Shown piece by piece: positions 12,601 to 23,800 of a stretch of DNA of 64,000 nucleotides; within the stretch, counting starts at the first letter, position 1; each line of letters starts with the position of its first letter. Origin of the DNA: Angiostrongylus vasorum (taxonomy: Eukaryota > Nematoda > Chromadorea > Rhabditida > Metastrongylidae); the NCBI GenBank assembly GCA_018806985.1, contig JADANN010000468.1:5006072-5070071 (forward strand), in the 5' to 3' direction. Below the pieces are notes generated by a model. It was not told where the DNA came from and searched no databases. It saw only the letters and a program-made list of their open reading frames with translations. The position numbers were made by a program, and so were the translations under genes.

Positions 12601-13454
12601 CGTCATTCATTCACTTGCAACTCTCGCCCTGCATCCAAGCCTAGCTATATCTGTCAGGGCACGATAAGATGACGTGCGACGGCTACTTTGTGGTCGTTTC
12701 CACTCACTCTAAACACAAGTAACAATACATCAGGCACTGTTCTCACCGTCGCCACCTACTTGCTCCTCCATTTTATGAAGTAGACTCAAACTATTGTGTT
12801 CCTCGTTGCATAAGCAGCATTTGTATAATGTCTTTCGCTCTTCATAATAATTTATAAATTCAGTACATAAACCTCTACATTATTGTTATTGTAACTAACT
12901 CTCATTGGTATTGCCTGTCGATTGGTCACGTTGATATACATCTTATTGTGAACACATTTGTTGATGCCCTTGTATTGTTATAAATACATCAATACTGTTT
13001 GTATGAGAGTTTAATTACTCACGTTTGAGGTTCGAACTGCGGTTCCCAACAAAACTTCTGCGTGGTAGGCCAAAAATAACTTATGCATCCTACCCACTGC
13101 ACAAACCAAACCATATAAAAAAGACGTCTAGCGTTAGAGTTATTTTCCCATCTAATGTCACAATTTCAACCGATAATTAATGTTTGCTCATTTGAAGACA
13201 TAAGTTGTCCAATTCCACGAGAAATCGTGCGGTTCCAAGCACAATGCGATCTCTCTCACGATTTTAATAGTCGACCAACCTTTCTTTTTACTGCGATCTC
13301 GGAAAAGCCATGGTAGGGCTTTTTCCAACTCGTCACCGTAGGCAGTCCCGGGCCCCTTGGAAGGGAGACTTTCTAGCTCTGACATTGGTGCACTCTTAGT
13401 TGGACTTTTGGACGGAGATGAACTCTTGGAGAGTTTGATGGAAGATGAACCCAT
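3279..13454 (-). CDS. Unidentified multi-exon gene (candidate exons)
   Basis: I do not recognise the product. Candidate exons, in transcript order: 13454-13260 (65 codons, starts MGSSSIKLSKSSSPSKS, donor gtgaga); 9109-8927 (61 codons, acceptor ctttcag, donor gtacgt); 7547-7316; 5284-5170 (acceptor ctgaaag, donor gtgagc); 4081-3944 (46 codons, acceptor cttcag); 3605-3279 (108 codons plus stop, acceptor tgcatttcag). Gly2-Ser-Ser-Ser with downstream Lys/Ser fits an N-myristoylation signal. Exon 9109-8927 has a helical pattern (FLRYLL, IHLAKFYTLDDLL) weakly like the second half of a BTB fold. The last exon holds KRVRF, which fits the RVxF PP1-docking consensus, and a very basic tail. Joining 7316 directly to 5284 would make a TGA, so at least one exon is missing from this model. 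It could be two genes. The introns hold RTE and SINE copies. Confidence 0.45.
4321..4530 (+). mobile_element. SINE family 1 body fragment
   Basis: agccctccatccctcctgga, then gtgcattcaatcctctctac and gtcgaatgcatggc follow the family order. It lies between candidate exons of the minus-strand gene. Confidence 0.5.
5513..6540 (-). mobile_element. RTE family 1 fragments
   Basis: 5840-6540 repeats the 3' end of the family 1 RTE ([19 protein letters not shown], then QDERSLSVIERAVERT), ending in the tandem cacctgtat tail near 5845. Next to it, 5513-5840 repeats the 5' region of the same family (matching 26690-27010), so this locus joins a 5' piece and a 3' piece. It sits in an intron of the minus-strand gene. 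Confidence 0.75.
7316..7547 (-). CDS. Internal exon, unidentified gene
   Basis: This 77-codon stretch lacks an initiator and is open on the minus strand: KNAVFDFLYQFQFHLAKS, then FDEMKAVLCEHVEESEI, then LERFVELNASKGPNMSI. It ends at a gtaacg donor. Codon use and amphipathic composition look like real protein. The acceptor (gaaaaag) is weak. It probably belongs to the minus-strand gene of 3279-13454. Confidence 0.45.
7845..8040 (-). mobile_element. SINE family 2 copy
   Basis: From ggcaggctattgtgcgaaat through aaactcctgaccgcaggtat to ccttcgtttcgcctgtttct, matching the left halves of the inverted pairs. Confidence 0.6.
8600..8730. repeat. GA-rich low-complexity tract
   Basis: Purine-rich plus strand with gagagagaga and gtgagtgagtgaga runs. 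The long minus-strand frame here (Leu/Ser-rich) is a by-product of this composition. Confidence 0.75.
9335..9765. mobile_element. SINE family 2 inverted pair
   Basis: 9345-9475 and 9590-9765 are inverted copies (ttgcaaaactccgggccgca against ctggagttctgcaaatatct). They are separated by a body segment containing gggtcattgctgatgggact. It lies in an intron of the minus-strand gene. Confidence 0.7.
10245..11860 (+). mobile_element. RTE family 2 fragment
   Basis: Plus-strand pieces of a second RTE. Endonuclease: FHVTVLRETKRKRTAMRQL near 10540, then RIGKTNESEYRTGDFGLGER near 10890 and FQNRERRCWTWESL near 11020. Reverse transcriptase end: INRKKTKLMINPCM near 11175 and ERRSRAAWKAFGSV near 11320. The central part of the reverse transcriptase is deleted and frames are broken. 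It lies in an intron of the minus-strand gene. Confidence 0.75.
12120..12440. mobile_element. SINE family 2 degraded pair
   Basis: gagatatttgcaaaacttgg at the left and atagttttgcagatatttta at the right are inverted ends. The body (atttactgcctataa) matches the copies at 22380 and 53790. Confidence 0.5.
13260..13454 (-). CDS. Candidate first coding exon, N-myristoylation-like
   Basis: The minus-strand ATG at 13454 opens exactly 65 codons ending at a gtgaga donor. The protein begins MGSSSIKLSKSSSPSKS and continues with DELEKALPWLFRDRSKKKGW. Gly2 followed by Ser residues and Lys is typical of N-myristoyltransferase substrates with a basic, phosphorylatable head. No splice acceptor sits directly before the ATG, so the 5' UTR is probably in this exon. 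The gene is unidentified, and the link to the exons at 9109 and below is inferred from strand and phase. Confidence 0.45.
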
Positions 13455-15501
13455 GTTAATGCAGCAGTAAATCACAGGGATGTTGAAGATAATACATTTA
13501 CCGAAAGTTATCTATTCTTACTATGAAAGCCACCATAGTTCCATACGATTTGCCTAAAAAATTAGTTCATAACGAATAATATTTGTCTTCTTTTTTCATC
13601 TCACACTCCTATAAATACATTTATACCTTCGCTGACATTGTCATAACAATGAGGATTTGTTGAGCCCGTTGATTGATGAGGACGGCGTCTTCAGAGTACA
13701 GGCGACAAAAATTGATATAATGAAGAAAAACACGAAAACCTAGAGACGACCGGTTTCGAAATCTTTATTCGAGATGGTTACGTCAGATAGCTCGCCTACC
13801 ACGATAGTCCGCGTCGTTGTGACATCATCTTTAACAATGCTGACTTCCTTTCAATAAATTTACAACCAATTTTTTTAATGATTCTTTTTATATTGATTGC
13901 GTTATCCCCACATCTCAAGTTTAGAGGTGCCTGCTGGAGAATTCCTTTACTGCTCTCTACTTCCTCAATTCATCAGGCTAAGCCATTATCGGCAACCAGT
14001 TTTGTTTATCTAGTGTTTCCAAAAAGTTACATGTTTGATTGAGCTGTCGCTGTTCATCATTCTATTGAACGTGACAAACGTTGAACAAACTCTCCGTAAT
14101 AATTGTTCGGAAACAATTCACGATCGTGTTCAACATGGTTCTTAAACGTTTAAATGTACATCTTCCTCCTCTCTTCATCTTTTCTTTCAGTTTCTTGTTT
14201 CTGATGTTCATCACAATTTTCGAGTAAGGTTTCGAGTAGGATAGCATCAGCTGGTGTCGCACTGTATCACTGTCTCATGAGGAGCGGTTCTAACAGACTG
14301 TTGAACTGACCAACCGATTCGCTGCTCGTAAATGATTACCCAATCATCATAATAACGTCGATGGTTTGTATGATGCTATAACCGGTAATAGGACGAGTTA
14401 TGGTTGAGTTAAGATGCTTCGAACAATTGCCATTTATTTCCCTGATAAAGCTTTGAACAGGCGTTTTAATTAAATTCTTCCCTTTCAGTTGAACGATTTC
14501 GATCGAAAAAATGGTTGTCAGTCTCACATAATGTCTACTCTGACTCAGTCTTTGTCCAAACACCTGAGCCAGTTGAGGTCGTAGCAGCAATGATGTCAAC
14601 GTTGCTGATTTAGGACTAACAACTTTATTGTGGCTTACATTCTCATCTAATACTCTCAATCACTGTATTAATTTATTTATTTCTTTTTAAAAAATAGGGC
14701 TGTCATTCTATCCTACATTTTGCCAACCAAGCCTTCCATCCACCCGGGGTCGAGAAATTGGTATCAGAGTATTCGCGACTGCCTTTGGCGAAGACCTGGA
14801 AACACCCTACCACGGTCATATCAGAATTTCTCGGTAGATCTACTCGACTAGAATTCAACGATTTTCGCGTGAAGAATTCCAGAAATCCCCCAAATGCAGT
14901 CGGATCGCATGTAAATTTGAAGACCTTGGCGGATAACAGACGAGAGGAAATGAATTGAATGAAAACAAGTGCTAGGATACTTACAATATTTGATGTGGGG
15001 TCACGAAAAAATCATAAGAGACTAAACATCAGATACGCGGTAACCCATGGTTGTCAGATCAATTGTTCGCTCCCCGGATTCGATCCGTAGATTTTTTGAG
15101 GTAATGTTCATATTCACCGACTCACCGTAACATCGACCCCTAGTTGACGTTTTTGAAGCAGAAATGACACCATCGGAGGTGACGAACAGCAACGTGTCGT
15201 CGCGATCCGTATATCTTATTGTTCTGCAAAGTATTGAAATTATCGTGGAACACTGTTAACCGATACGGACAACGCAATCAACAAAATTTCCCAACTATTC
15301 AAGAAAATTCCAGCGTAATATTCAACGGTTTCACACATCTGCTCTTTTCCTTCCAATGGTTTATTCGTCAATATCCTTATCTCGTGTTATTCCTGCCTAG
15401 AAGCCAAAATAAAAAAATGGCTGAAATAGCCTTAAACCCATTTTATCACTCTGCACTACCGAAGAATATTTGTTCATTCTCTCATAAAGAGGCACGTGGT
15501 T
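13455..15501. other. Intergenic, no supported gene
   Basis: The 107-codon minus-strand frame at 14336-14659 shows no family resemblance or convincing splice sites. Apart from a SINE1 fragment near 14700, nothing is identified. Confidence 0.4.
14700..14790 (+). mobile_element. SINE family 1 short fragment
   Basis: ccaagccttccatccacccg, then gggtcgagaaattggtatcag match the central family region. The neighbouring sequence does not continue the match. Confidence 0.4.
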
Positions 15502-15750
15502 AGAGGCTCCCTGCAATACGCATGAGATCGATCCCGCACCCCAGGTCCACTAAGCTCTCCATCTCTCTGAGGTCGGTAAATTTGTACCTGACCTGTCACG
15601 AAGGATAACAACACTGGCTCGATACATCGATAGGCCACCTCGAGCCATTGTATTTACCAGATATGCATTCAATAACCTCTAACGATGCTTGGTGAAGTGG
15701 AATACATGGCGCATACCTCAGGGATTGATCAATGCCGAGAATTTTGTTGT
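15502..15750 (+). mobile_element. SINE family 1 copy
   Basis: Family 1 body starting near ggctccctgcaatacgcatg, with gagatcgatcccgc as the B-box region, and ending gggattgatcaatgccgaga. The first bases of the head are diverged. Confidence 0.6.
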
Positions 15751-16449
15751 TTTATTTTACACATTAGCTGGTGCAGGTGTAGCGCTACAGGGTTAGCCAT
15801 TGTTCTCAGTCCACCTCAACGCTCCCTCGTTATTCCTCACTTAAGTTCCCTGTTCTCAAGATTTCACAGAGCACTTATCGAACTGATACTACTAAGAAAA
15901 GGAAGGCATGAACTTCTCCACTGGCAATTCACAACGTTTTCTCTCGCTTTCTCATCAAAGTTAAAAAAAATAGAAGGAGGAGAGAGATTCCATCTTATCA
16001 TCAAAATCATCAGTGCTTTGAAATGAACTTTCTACTATCTTTGCAATTTACTGCTCCGCCATCTCTTGTGTGGCGATGATTAATTTTAGGAAGCCGGATT
16101 TTTTCCAGTTCAAAGTTACCCTTCGAAGGAAAAAAGCTAAAATGAATTTATTCTTAAGTGTAACAGTAGAAGCAAGTTTCTTTAATAGAGTATTCTCATT
16201 AGAAACACATTAGAATTGCTTTAGAACTTTAAAACTTCGAGAAGACCTCAGTGTTCACTACTATTGTACTGTTTGGTCCGAAACTTATCAGTTACATATC
16301 AACGAAAGAAGTACACTTGTGATCTAATCAACGCTGTACCACTGACCATCTCTTATAGACTTCTTCTCTACGAATATCCGTGATAGTGAAAAGAAAACGA
16401 AATATGTCATAGATGTATTACAATCTTAGCCGTTTTATGATCATTTTAA

Positions 16450-16790
16450 TGGCAGGGGCATATTGCGAAATGTAACTTCAATGATGCTGAGATATTTGCA
16501 AAACTCCGGACGGCGGTGTAGGCGGTGGGAAACAAACGCGCTATTACCCTTTCCGAGGGCTAATGTGTTCACCACCACACCTTGCGCGTCCTTTGTTTCG
16601 CCTGTCTCTCAGCTGATGGCAGAGATTGATAGAACTAGCTGAGAGACAGACGAAACGAAGGATCCGCATGGTGTGGCGGTGAATCCGTTACTACCCGGAA
16701 AGGACAATAGCACGTTCGTTCACCACCGCAGACACCTGCGGTCCGGAGTTTTGCAAATATCTCAGCATCATTGAAGTCACAGATGTATTA
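16450..16790. mobile_element. SINE family 2 inverted pair
   Basis: The left half (gagatatttgcaaaactccg, then gggctaatgtgttcaccacc) and right half (gtgtggcggtgaatccgtta, then gtccggagttttgcaaatat) are inverted copies joined near 16625. In the right-half orientation the head looks tRNA-derived. The palindrome lies upstream of the PITP gene. Confidence 0.7.
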
Positions 16791-17841
16791 GTTTTACTGT
16801 GAATCATAGCTAAAGAAAATAGAGTTATAAAACAAAGATGATACTACCCCATCACGATACAATACAAAATGCGCAAACGAAACTATTGGACGAAGAGGAA
16901 AATATAAACTGATTTCGCTATTCAGAATGCATAGAGATAAGACATTAAACACTTGAAAAAACCCCAAGGCTTAAAGGGAATAGAAAATAGAAAGGTAGAA
17001 AAAGGTTTAAATACAAGTGTTTCTACCTAGATGCTTAGCGTTCGTCTACTACGTCCTGAGCTGAGGACAATTAAAAATATTCCTTTTTTATGAATGATCT
17101 GAACTCTATCTAGATTTGGAAATCGGTGAAAAAGTGCGAAAGCCTATGGCTTTCACTAGAAAGCGTTTTTAACTCGTAAGTCCTAATGTAGTATTCGTTT
17201 TCTTACTCGTTGACCGTCATCACCAACACAGTCACCTGCAGTCGAATCGGCAACCTTTGAAAATGACTAAGGCTGCTTAGTCAGTGTTCTCTCTTATCGT
17301 CATGTTTTTTGCTTTTTGCTTATGCGGTTGATATAAAATGGAATGGAAGCAGCTAGATCAATTTTTTAGTCTCGCCTTTCATATTCTGGTCAACCGATTC
17401 TTCGGGAACGAACTCAGTAGTACATCAGGTTTGCGTGCCTTTTTCACTATTTCATCCTACTATTAATTACTTTAATACTTCTATTTACGTGAATTTACGA
17501 TACAACAACAGCTGCATCCGTACTTCATCAGACAGAGGCGCGCCAACATGTGCAAAAGATGCATATTGATCATCACTGTCCTTCAGTGTTGTTGACTTCT
17601 TGTCATGTATAAATATGTTGATTGAGACCTTTATGATGCGATATTTTGAGAGTTTCAAACTCCATCGTCAAACATCACGTGTAATAAATCCGATGAAAAA
17701 AAATACTTCACAAAGCCCAAGTTTTTTGGTTAAATTTAATTCAAATATATGAGTTACTGTAAAATTTCGAATTCAGGATTTTCGTAAATGCTTCACTGTT
17801 GGTGATCCGTGCTGAAGAAGAGAACATATTCCATAAAAACA
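16791..17841. other. Upstream region of the PITP gene
   Basis: No coding exon was seen. A CT-rich tract (ctctctctctccctctatc) lies in intron 1, just after. Promoter and 5' UTR exons of PITP are presumably here, but I cannot place them. Confidence 0.4.
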
Positions 17842-20800
17842 ATGCTAATTAAGGTTAGTATTTGCAGAAATTAAAAATGTTACATGGATTTTATTGATGT
17901 CCCTACTTCACTCTCTCTCTCCCTCTATCTCTCTATTAGTGACCTTTCATTGCTAATCTGAATTTAGTTCAGGAGTTTCGAATACCGTTACCTTTGGAAC
18001 TTGAAGAATTTCGTCGTGGACAATTATACTCGGTCGCAGAAGCTAGCAAACATCAAACAGGTGGAGGTGAAGGAGTTGAGGTGAACAGAAGATTCTATAT
18101 CATCTGTACAAATTTTCCTCAAACTCTTTGAATCGGTTCAGATTTAGATGAAGCTTATTACTAGCTTGAGCCTAGATCCCTACATTGGAGAACCATAGCA
18201 TAGGTTTTCCACCCCATCCGTTTCGTTGAAATAATTGGGAAAGGCACATGGATTTGCGACAACATGGTTCATGTGTTTCTCCTTGTTACCGTAATCCATA
18301 ACTTCTGAAAAACAAATAGCAATGCTCCCAAACCGATCGTTCGCAGAAATGTTATTTCAAGTTATTCTAGACTACTATAGATTGGGCGCTTATAACGCAG
18401 TGGGATAGAGGTGCCTAGTAATAGACACGTGATCGCTGGTTCAATCTAATCCTGGGGCGAAACATTCACTCCATCATTCTTGGATGGACACATTAGTATA
18501 GGACTTGTCTGAGAGGATAGAAGCACTGACTTGAAACATCACTAGCCCATCGAAAGTCACTGTATAGGCTAAATAAGCATTCAACCATTTTTGTAATGCT
18601 ATGAATGGAAACAAATACATGGGGCACTATCTAAGGATTAATAAATAACGAACGCTTTTTTGTCCCTCCATCCTTCATACTTTAGATTACTATTATTAAC
18701 TGTTACCTTAGCTTAACCACTAATGGTTTTGAAACAGCTTTCTAGCTGAAAACTGTTAAATGGTGAACTCACGCATAAAGACGAAGTGATGATCCCATTT
18801 GATTGTGATCGTGAGTAATCTTAAAACAAACATCAGCCCGGTGTCTAACAAGTTATCGCTTTGACCTAAAACACTTGAAGAACTTGCAATTTTTGATAGA
18901 AGCGAAAGCCTCTGAAGAGTAAAAATTCCTGTGACGAACTACAAGCCTATGTATTACAAGATTTTTTTACAGTCCTTGAAACAGTACACCTTCTGTGACG
19001 ACACGACAATCGTGCCGGACAAATCGCTATCAGGTTTATACTCGTATAAAATCTATCGACTAAAATCTAGGGCACCGTGGGCATTACAGAAAGTAAGTTT
19101 TAAGCCGCTTGAATCATCAAAATCACGTCTTCCTGACATCCTTCCCCATCAAACTAAAAAAACAAGGATTTCAATATTGTAGCTGCTTCCCGATGAAGCT
19201 TTCGAGATTCACGAGGAAAGCTGGAATGCCTTTCCTTATTGCCGAACGGTTCTATCCGTAAGTGCCCGTATTTCAGTCATTCCTTTTCTACATTAATATA
19301 TAGAGTACCTATATAAATTTTATCTTCCATCATATCACAACACTCCGAAGAGCATTCTTACCATATTACTAGTCGTACTCATGTTTTATTTATAAAATTA
19401 TAAGGTGAGTGAATATGAACTCGGCCAATGCAACTTCAAAGGGTAGTAAACGATGTAAAGCTTTCTCACAGAAAAGTTTGCTTCTCATGCAGTCTGCTTT
19501 TGTTGGAGCAGTACAATAGCCCCTTGGTATTCACAGGTTGTGGGCACAAATGAGAGAGTGTGATCGCGTAATTGGCAGTTTAGAACATAAAGATAAGACA
19601 ATTGGCTTTAACCAATTAGTTTGAAGGGAGATGATTGAATACACATTCAGCCTATAAGCTGACTTTCAGAAGCCCATCTATACATCAAAATAATGGTCTT
19701 ACCTTCTCAGACAGCTGATAAAAAATGACCTACTCCGACATGATGGAGAGGGTGGTTAAACCTGGACAACTGTCGGGCAAATGTTCATGTTCATGTTGTA
19801 GGGTTCCTCTAAATGCACCTTTCACTGCTTTGATCTCTTTATTTCTCTTTGACATTCCTTTTTTCGTTACATGTATAGTTGTTCTGTGGTGTACATCCAG
19901 CACTGTGGTTATAGGTGTTCTGCAATACACATGTGGTCATTAGTTTGATCTCAAGGTCCGGCCTCACGAAGATTTCTATCCCTTAGTGGTCAGCAATTGC
20001 TACCAGACTTGAGTAAGGCAGAACTGACCTTATGCATCGGTAGGCCACCGCAGTATAGGCTGCCAAATATGCTTTCAATAACTGCCAAGGATGATTGATG
20101 AAGTCGGAATGATGGCGCATCGCTCGGAGATTGATCAACGTCGAACGCTCCATTCTTTATCCTTTTTGTGGCTGTTTTCTATAGAGATAGATCGCCTCCC
20201 AACGGTTTAGCGCCTCAACGTGGCTGGAAGGTGTTCCTGGGTGTCAGGCTGAGAAGTACAGCGAGTGGATTCTCTCCGGCAGGGTCTCCCAAATTGAGAA
20301 GAAGCTCGGCGTTTCCATCAGGAAGCCCAGCTAAGAGTAAACCATTACCAGGATCCACCACCGTCCTGGTACCAAACTAGTTGTATGGTGGCAAATCTCC
20401 CCTGATCCAAACAGGCGGGGACTGCCTGTTATGGTGACGACCTAGAAGAGACATTGGCCTGGCTAACCTCGGCACCCCAGAGAACCACAATGGCTGGACC
20501 AGCAAAACTCTGAAAAAGCGGAAATTATGCTGGGGCCCTCACAACCAGTGAAGACGAGCCAACCAGCTATCCAAGTAAGTAAGAAATAGATAGAATTATG
20601 TTGGACATGAAATGTCGTGAATCCAATTAAGGACACCGAGAAGATAGAAAAGATGTCCCATAGAGTGACTTTATTTCAAGTATTCCTTAATGGTTAAGGG
20701 ATTTCCTAAGTACAATCTGCTTTCAAGAATTTATATTTAAAAACAGACATGGTTAGTGATAATACCCCATCTTTGTTCAAATAGATATCTATGCTCTTCA

Positions 20801-23800
20801 CCTCAATCCAATGAATGGTTCGGAATGGAGCATTACTGCACAAGACTTTTCTGAGCTTGAAGAGGGCTCTAACAACAAATAAAGCTTTTCAGAATCCTGG
20901 ATACATGCGAGAGAACTTCACGCTAGTCATCGAATCGACCCACTTGCAAGATAATGGCAACTCAGAAAAATGTTAGTCAACTATTTATATGACAACCAAA
21001 TTGTTATCTATCTACTGAGTCTAAATTAGTGTTGGAAAACAGTAGCTTTCTTCTGAGCGTGAAAAAATTCATTCCAGCTAGTAAAACTCGAACAGGCACC
21101 CCCATGCACCTTACTTCGAGCTATATTTTCAAACTACAGTCTCATTTCAGATCTTCAAAAGTCAAAAATCATGGAAAACTCAGAACTATTAGTACCGTTC
21201 ATTTGACCTGTTGCTTTAAATGGATACGAAGACTATTATTTTCGCTACTACATTCCATGCAAACCTATAGCAAACCTATCTCCAACTCATCCGTTTGAAA
21301 TATCTTGTTTGCAAAACTGTGTAGGTACAGAAAGGTGGATCTAAATGACAACGACTATAAACTGGAGTTCTCAACTTTAGATCAACGACTATCATTAAAT
21401 CCCCGATGGAAACTCACTGGTGTTCAATTTAAAAACAGCGGAGTAGCTCAATTCTCAGATGTAATTTCTGGATGATGAGCGCGTGTAGCGCAGTGGTCGG
21501 AGGCGCCCTGCAACACACACGTGGAATTGATTCCCACGCCCATGGCCCACCAAGCCTTCCATCCCTCCGGGGTCGGCAGATTGGTACCAGACTTGTCTGG
21601 GAAGATAGCAGCACCGGCTTGATAAACCGGTAGGCCACCACGAGTCATTATAAAGTCCAGATACGCATTCAATCACCTCTAGACGATGCTTGATGAAGTC
21701 GAGTGCATGGCGCATCCCTTAGGGATCGATCAAGGCCGAGAGCCTTATCTTTTTCATCCTTTGGCTTAATTTCTGGATTAAGATCTGTATTTATGAGCTC
21801 AACGGCCTTACATCGAGCAGTGTGTAAAACAAGAAGACATGCGTTTAAGACTTGAAGAAGGTTAAGTTCCGGTAACATTTGCTATGGCGAGAGTAGTTCT
21901 GCGCAAAGAACTCAGCAGAACTCAATAAAAAACAATTCTGTGGTTCCACTGGATTTCAAAATTGTTCTTGTCATCACTAGAACGATAATTAACGTATTGT
22001 TAACTGATATTCTCCATTTTCTCCCGATCATCATTATCGTTCCGTTCCTGTTTCTGCTGATTAAGATGATGTTTTAGAATCTGGAGAAATCTTACTAGCT
22101 GGACAAGTCAGTTTCTACTAAGTAGTTTTTTTTCCTATTCAGCCTCTAAACGCTCCTGAAATGAGAGAAATTGTCTACTTGGATATTTGTGACGACAACG
22201 CTATTGGTAAGGCGAACTATGATTCTGAGACCGATCCCAAACTCTTCAAATCTAAATGTACTGGGCGAGGTTTGCTTAAACCCGACTGGGTTAACTCCAC
22301 AACTCCGGTGAGTTTAGTCGTCTATGGTAAATTTGGATACTATGAAAAATACCTATGGCATAAATCACAATGTATTCACTTCTTATTTACTGCCTATTCT
22401 TCTTTCATGGTAGCGTATGATGTGAAGTATAAGTGCAATGATGCTGAGATATTTGGAAAACTCCGGACCGCTGGTGTCTGCGGCGTGGATCAAACCCGCT
22501 ATTGCCACTTCCGTGGGCTAACATGTTCACTACCATACAATGCGAGTCCTTCTGCCGTCTCCATTTAGGTTTCGGAAAGGGTAATGGGGGGGTCGATTCA
22601 CATCTCAGGCACCTGTGGTCCAGAATTTTGCCAGTATTTGAGCATCATTGTGGTTTAATACCTGTACCTTCGTCAAAGAGTGACTTAGTTGGGTCAAGGG
22701 CAGGTATCCATTAGCCCACGTCGCTTGCAAGAATTCGCCTATTGGTCAAACTCGTTCGACATATACTAAAATCGCTGTGCTGTTAGTAAAACGCTCTTTA
22801 TTTTTCAAAAGACCGACCTTGTATAAACCTCGGCATAGATAGTTGATATATTTATTTAAATGGTCTTATAAACTGATCTTCTTTAGCTGATGCGAGGTTG
22901 GTATAGGTTTTCGTTGCCGTTGTCGTTGTTGTTGTTGCTATTGGTCGATGGCTGACGTTTCGGCGATTTCGCTTTCCTCAGAGCCTGGACGCATTTTTTA
23001 ATTATTCGGTGGAAAAAGCTAAAGTATTATTGAAGATCAAAGTTTTAAATAGGTGGTGGGTTAGGTCGCTACGGTCAAACTGAAAGGCTACTCACCGTGA
23101 TGTTACGAGTGGGACTGGCCCACGCGTTGTCCACGTGGGGTCGCGAGCACCACACACACTGGGGTCAAAATATCATTTTGAAATAGGGCGCCATGTCACG
23201 TGTGATAGTGAGGCATTCGTCCTTCCGATTCATCTTTGGATTTTTGAAATTTATCCAAAACGCTTCAAAAGTTTTGTGCGTTGATGTTTTCGACTCCTGC
23301 GCTAGGACCCCTACAGTCACTTCAAAATCATCGCCGTTGTGCTTTTGTGCCCTATGCGTACCTAGAGGAGTGTTTTGACGAATTTTAACTTTCCCATCTA
23401 TGACAGCGCGTGGGCCAGACCCACTCGTAGCATCACGGTGAGTGGCCTTTCAGTTTGACCGTAGCGACCTAACCCACCACCTATTTAAAACTTTGATCTT
23501 CAATAATACTTTAGCTTTTTTCCACCGAATAATTAAAAATGCGTCCAGGCTCTGAGGAAAGCGAAATCGCCGAAACGTCAGCCATCGACCAATAGCACCA
23601 ACAACAATGACAACGGCAACGAAAAACCTATACCAACCTCGCATCAGCTAAAGAAGATCAGTTTATAAGATCATTTAAATAAATATATCAACTATCTATG
23701 CCGAGGTTTATACAAGGTCGGTCTTGTACGAAGATAGATGTCAGTTTGGTGCAACACGGACATGTAGATCACCTGTATCTTCTATAGTCCTGTTGATTGT

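Noticed and set aside
21480..21560. Functional tRNA gene
   Set aside because: A- and B-box-like sequences are present but no cloverleaf or anticodon stem can be formed, and the sequence repeats many times with a non-tRNA body, so it is a SINE.
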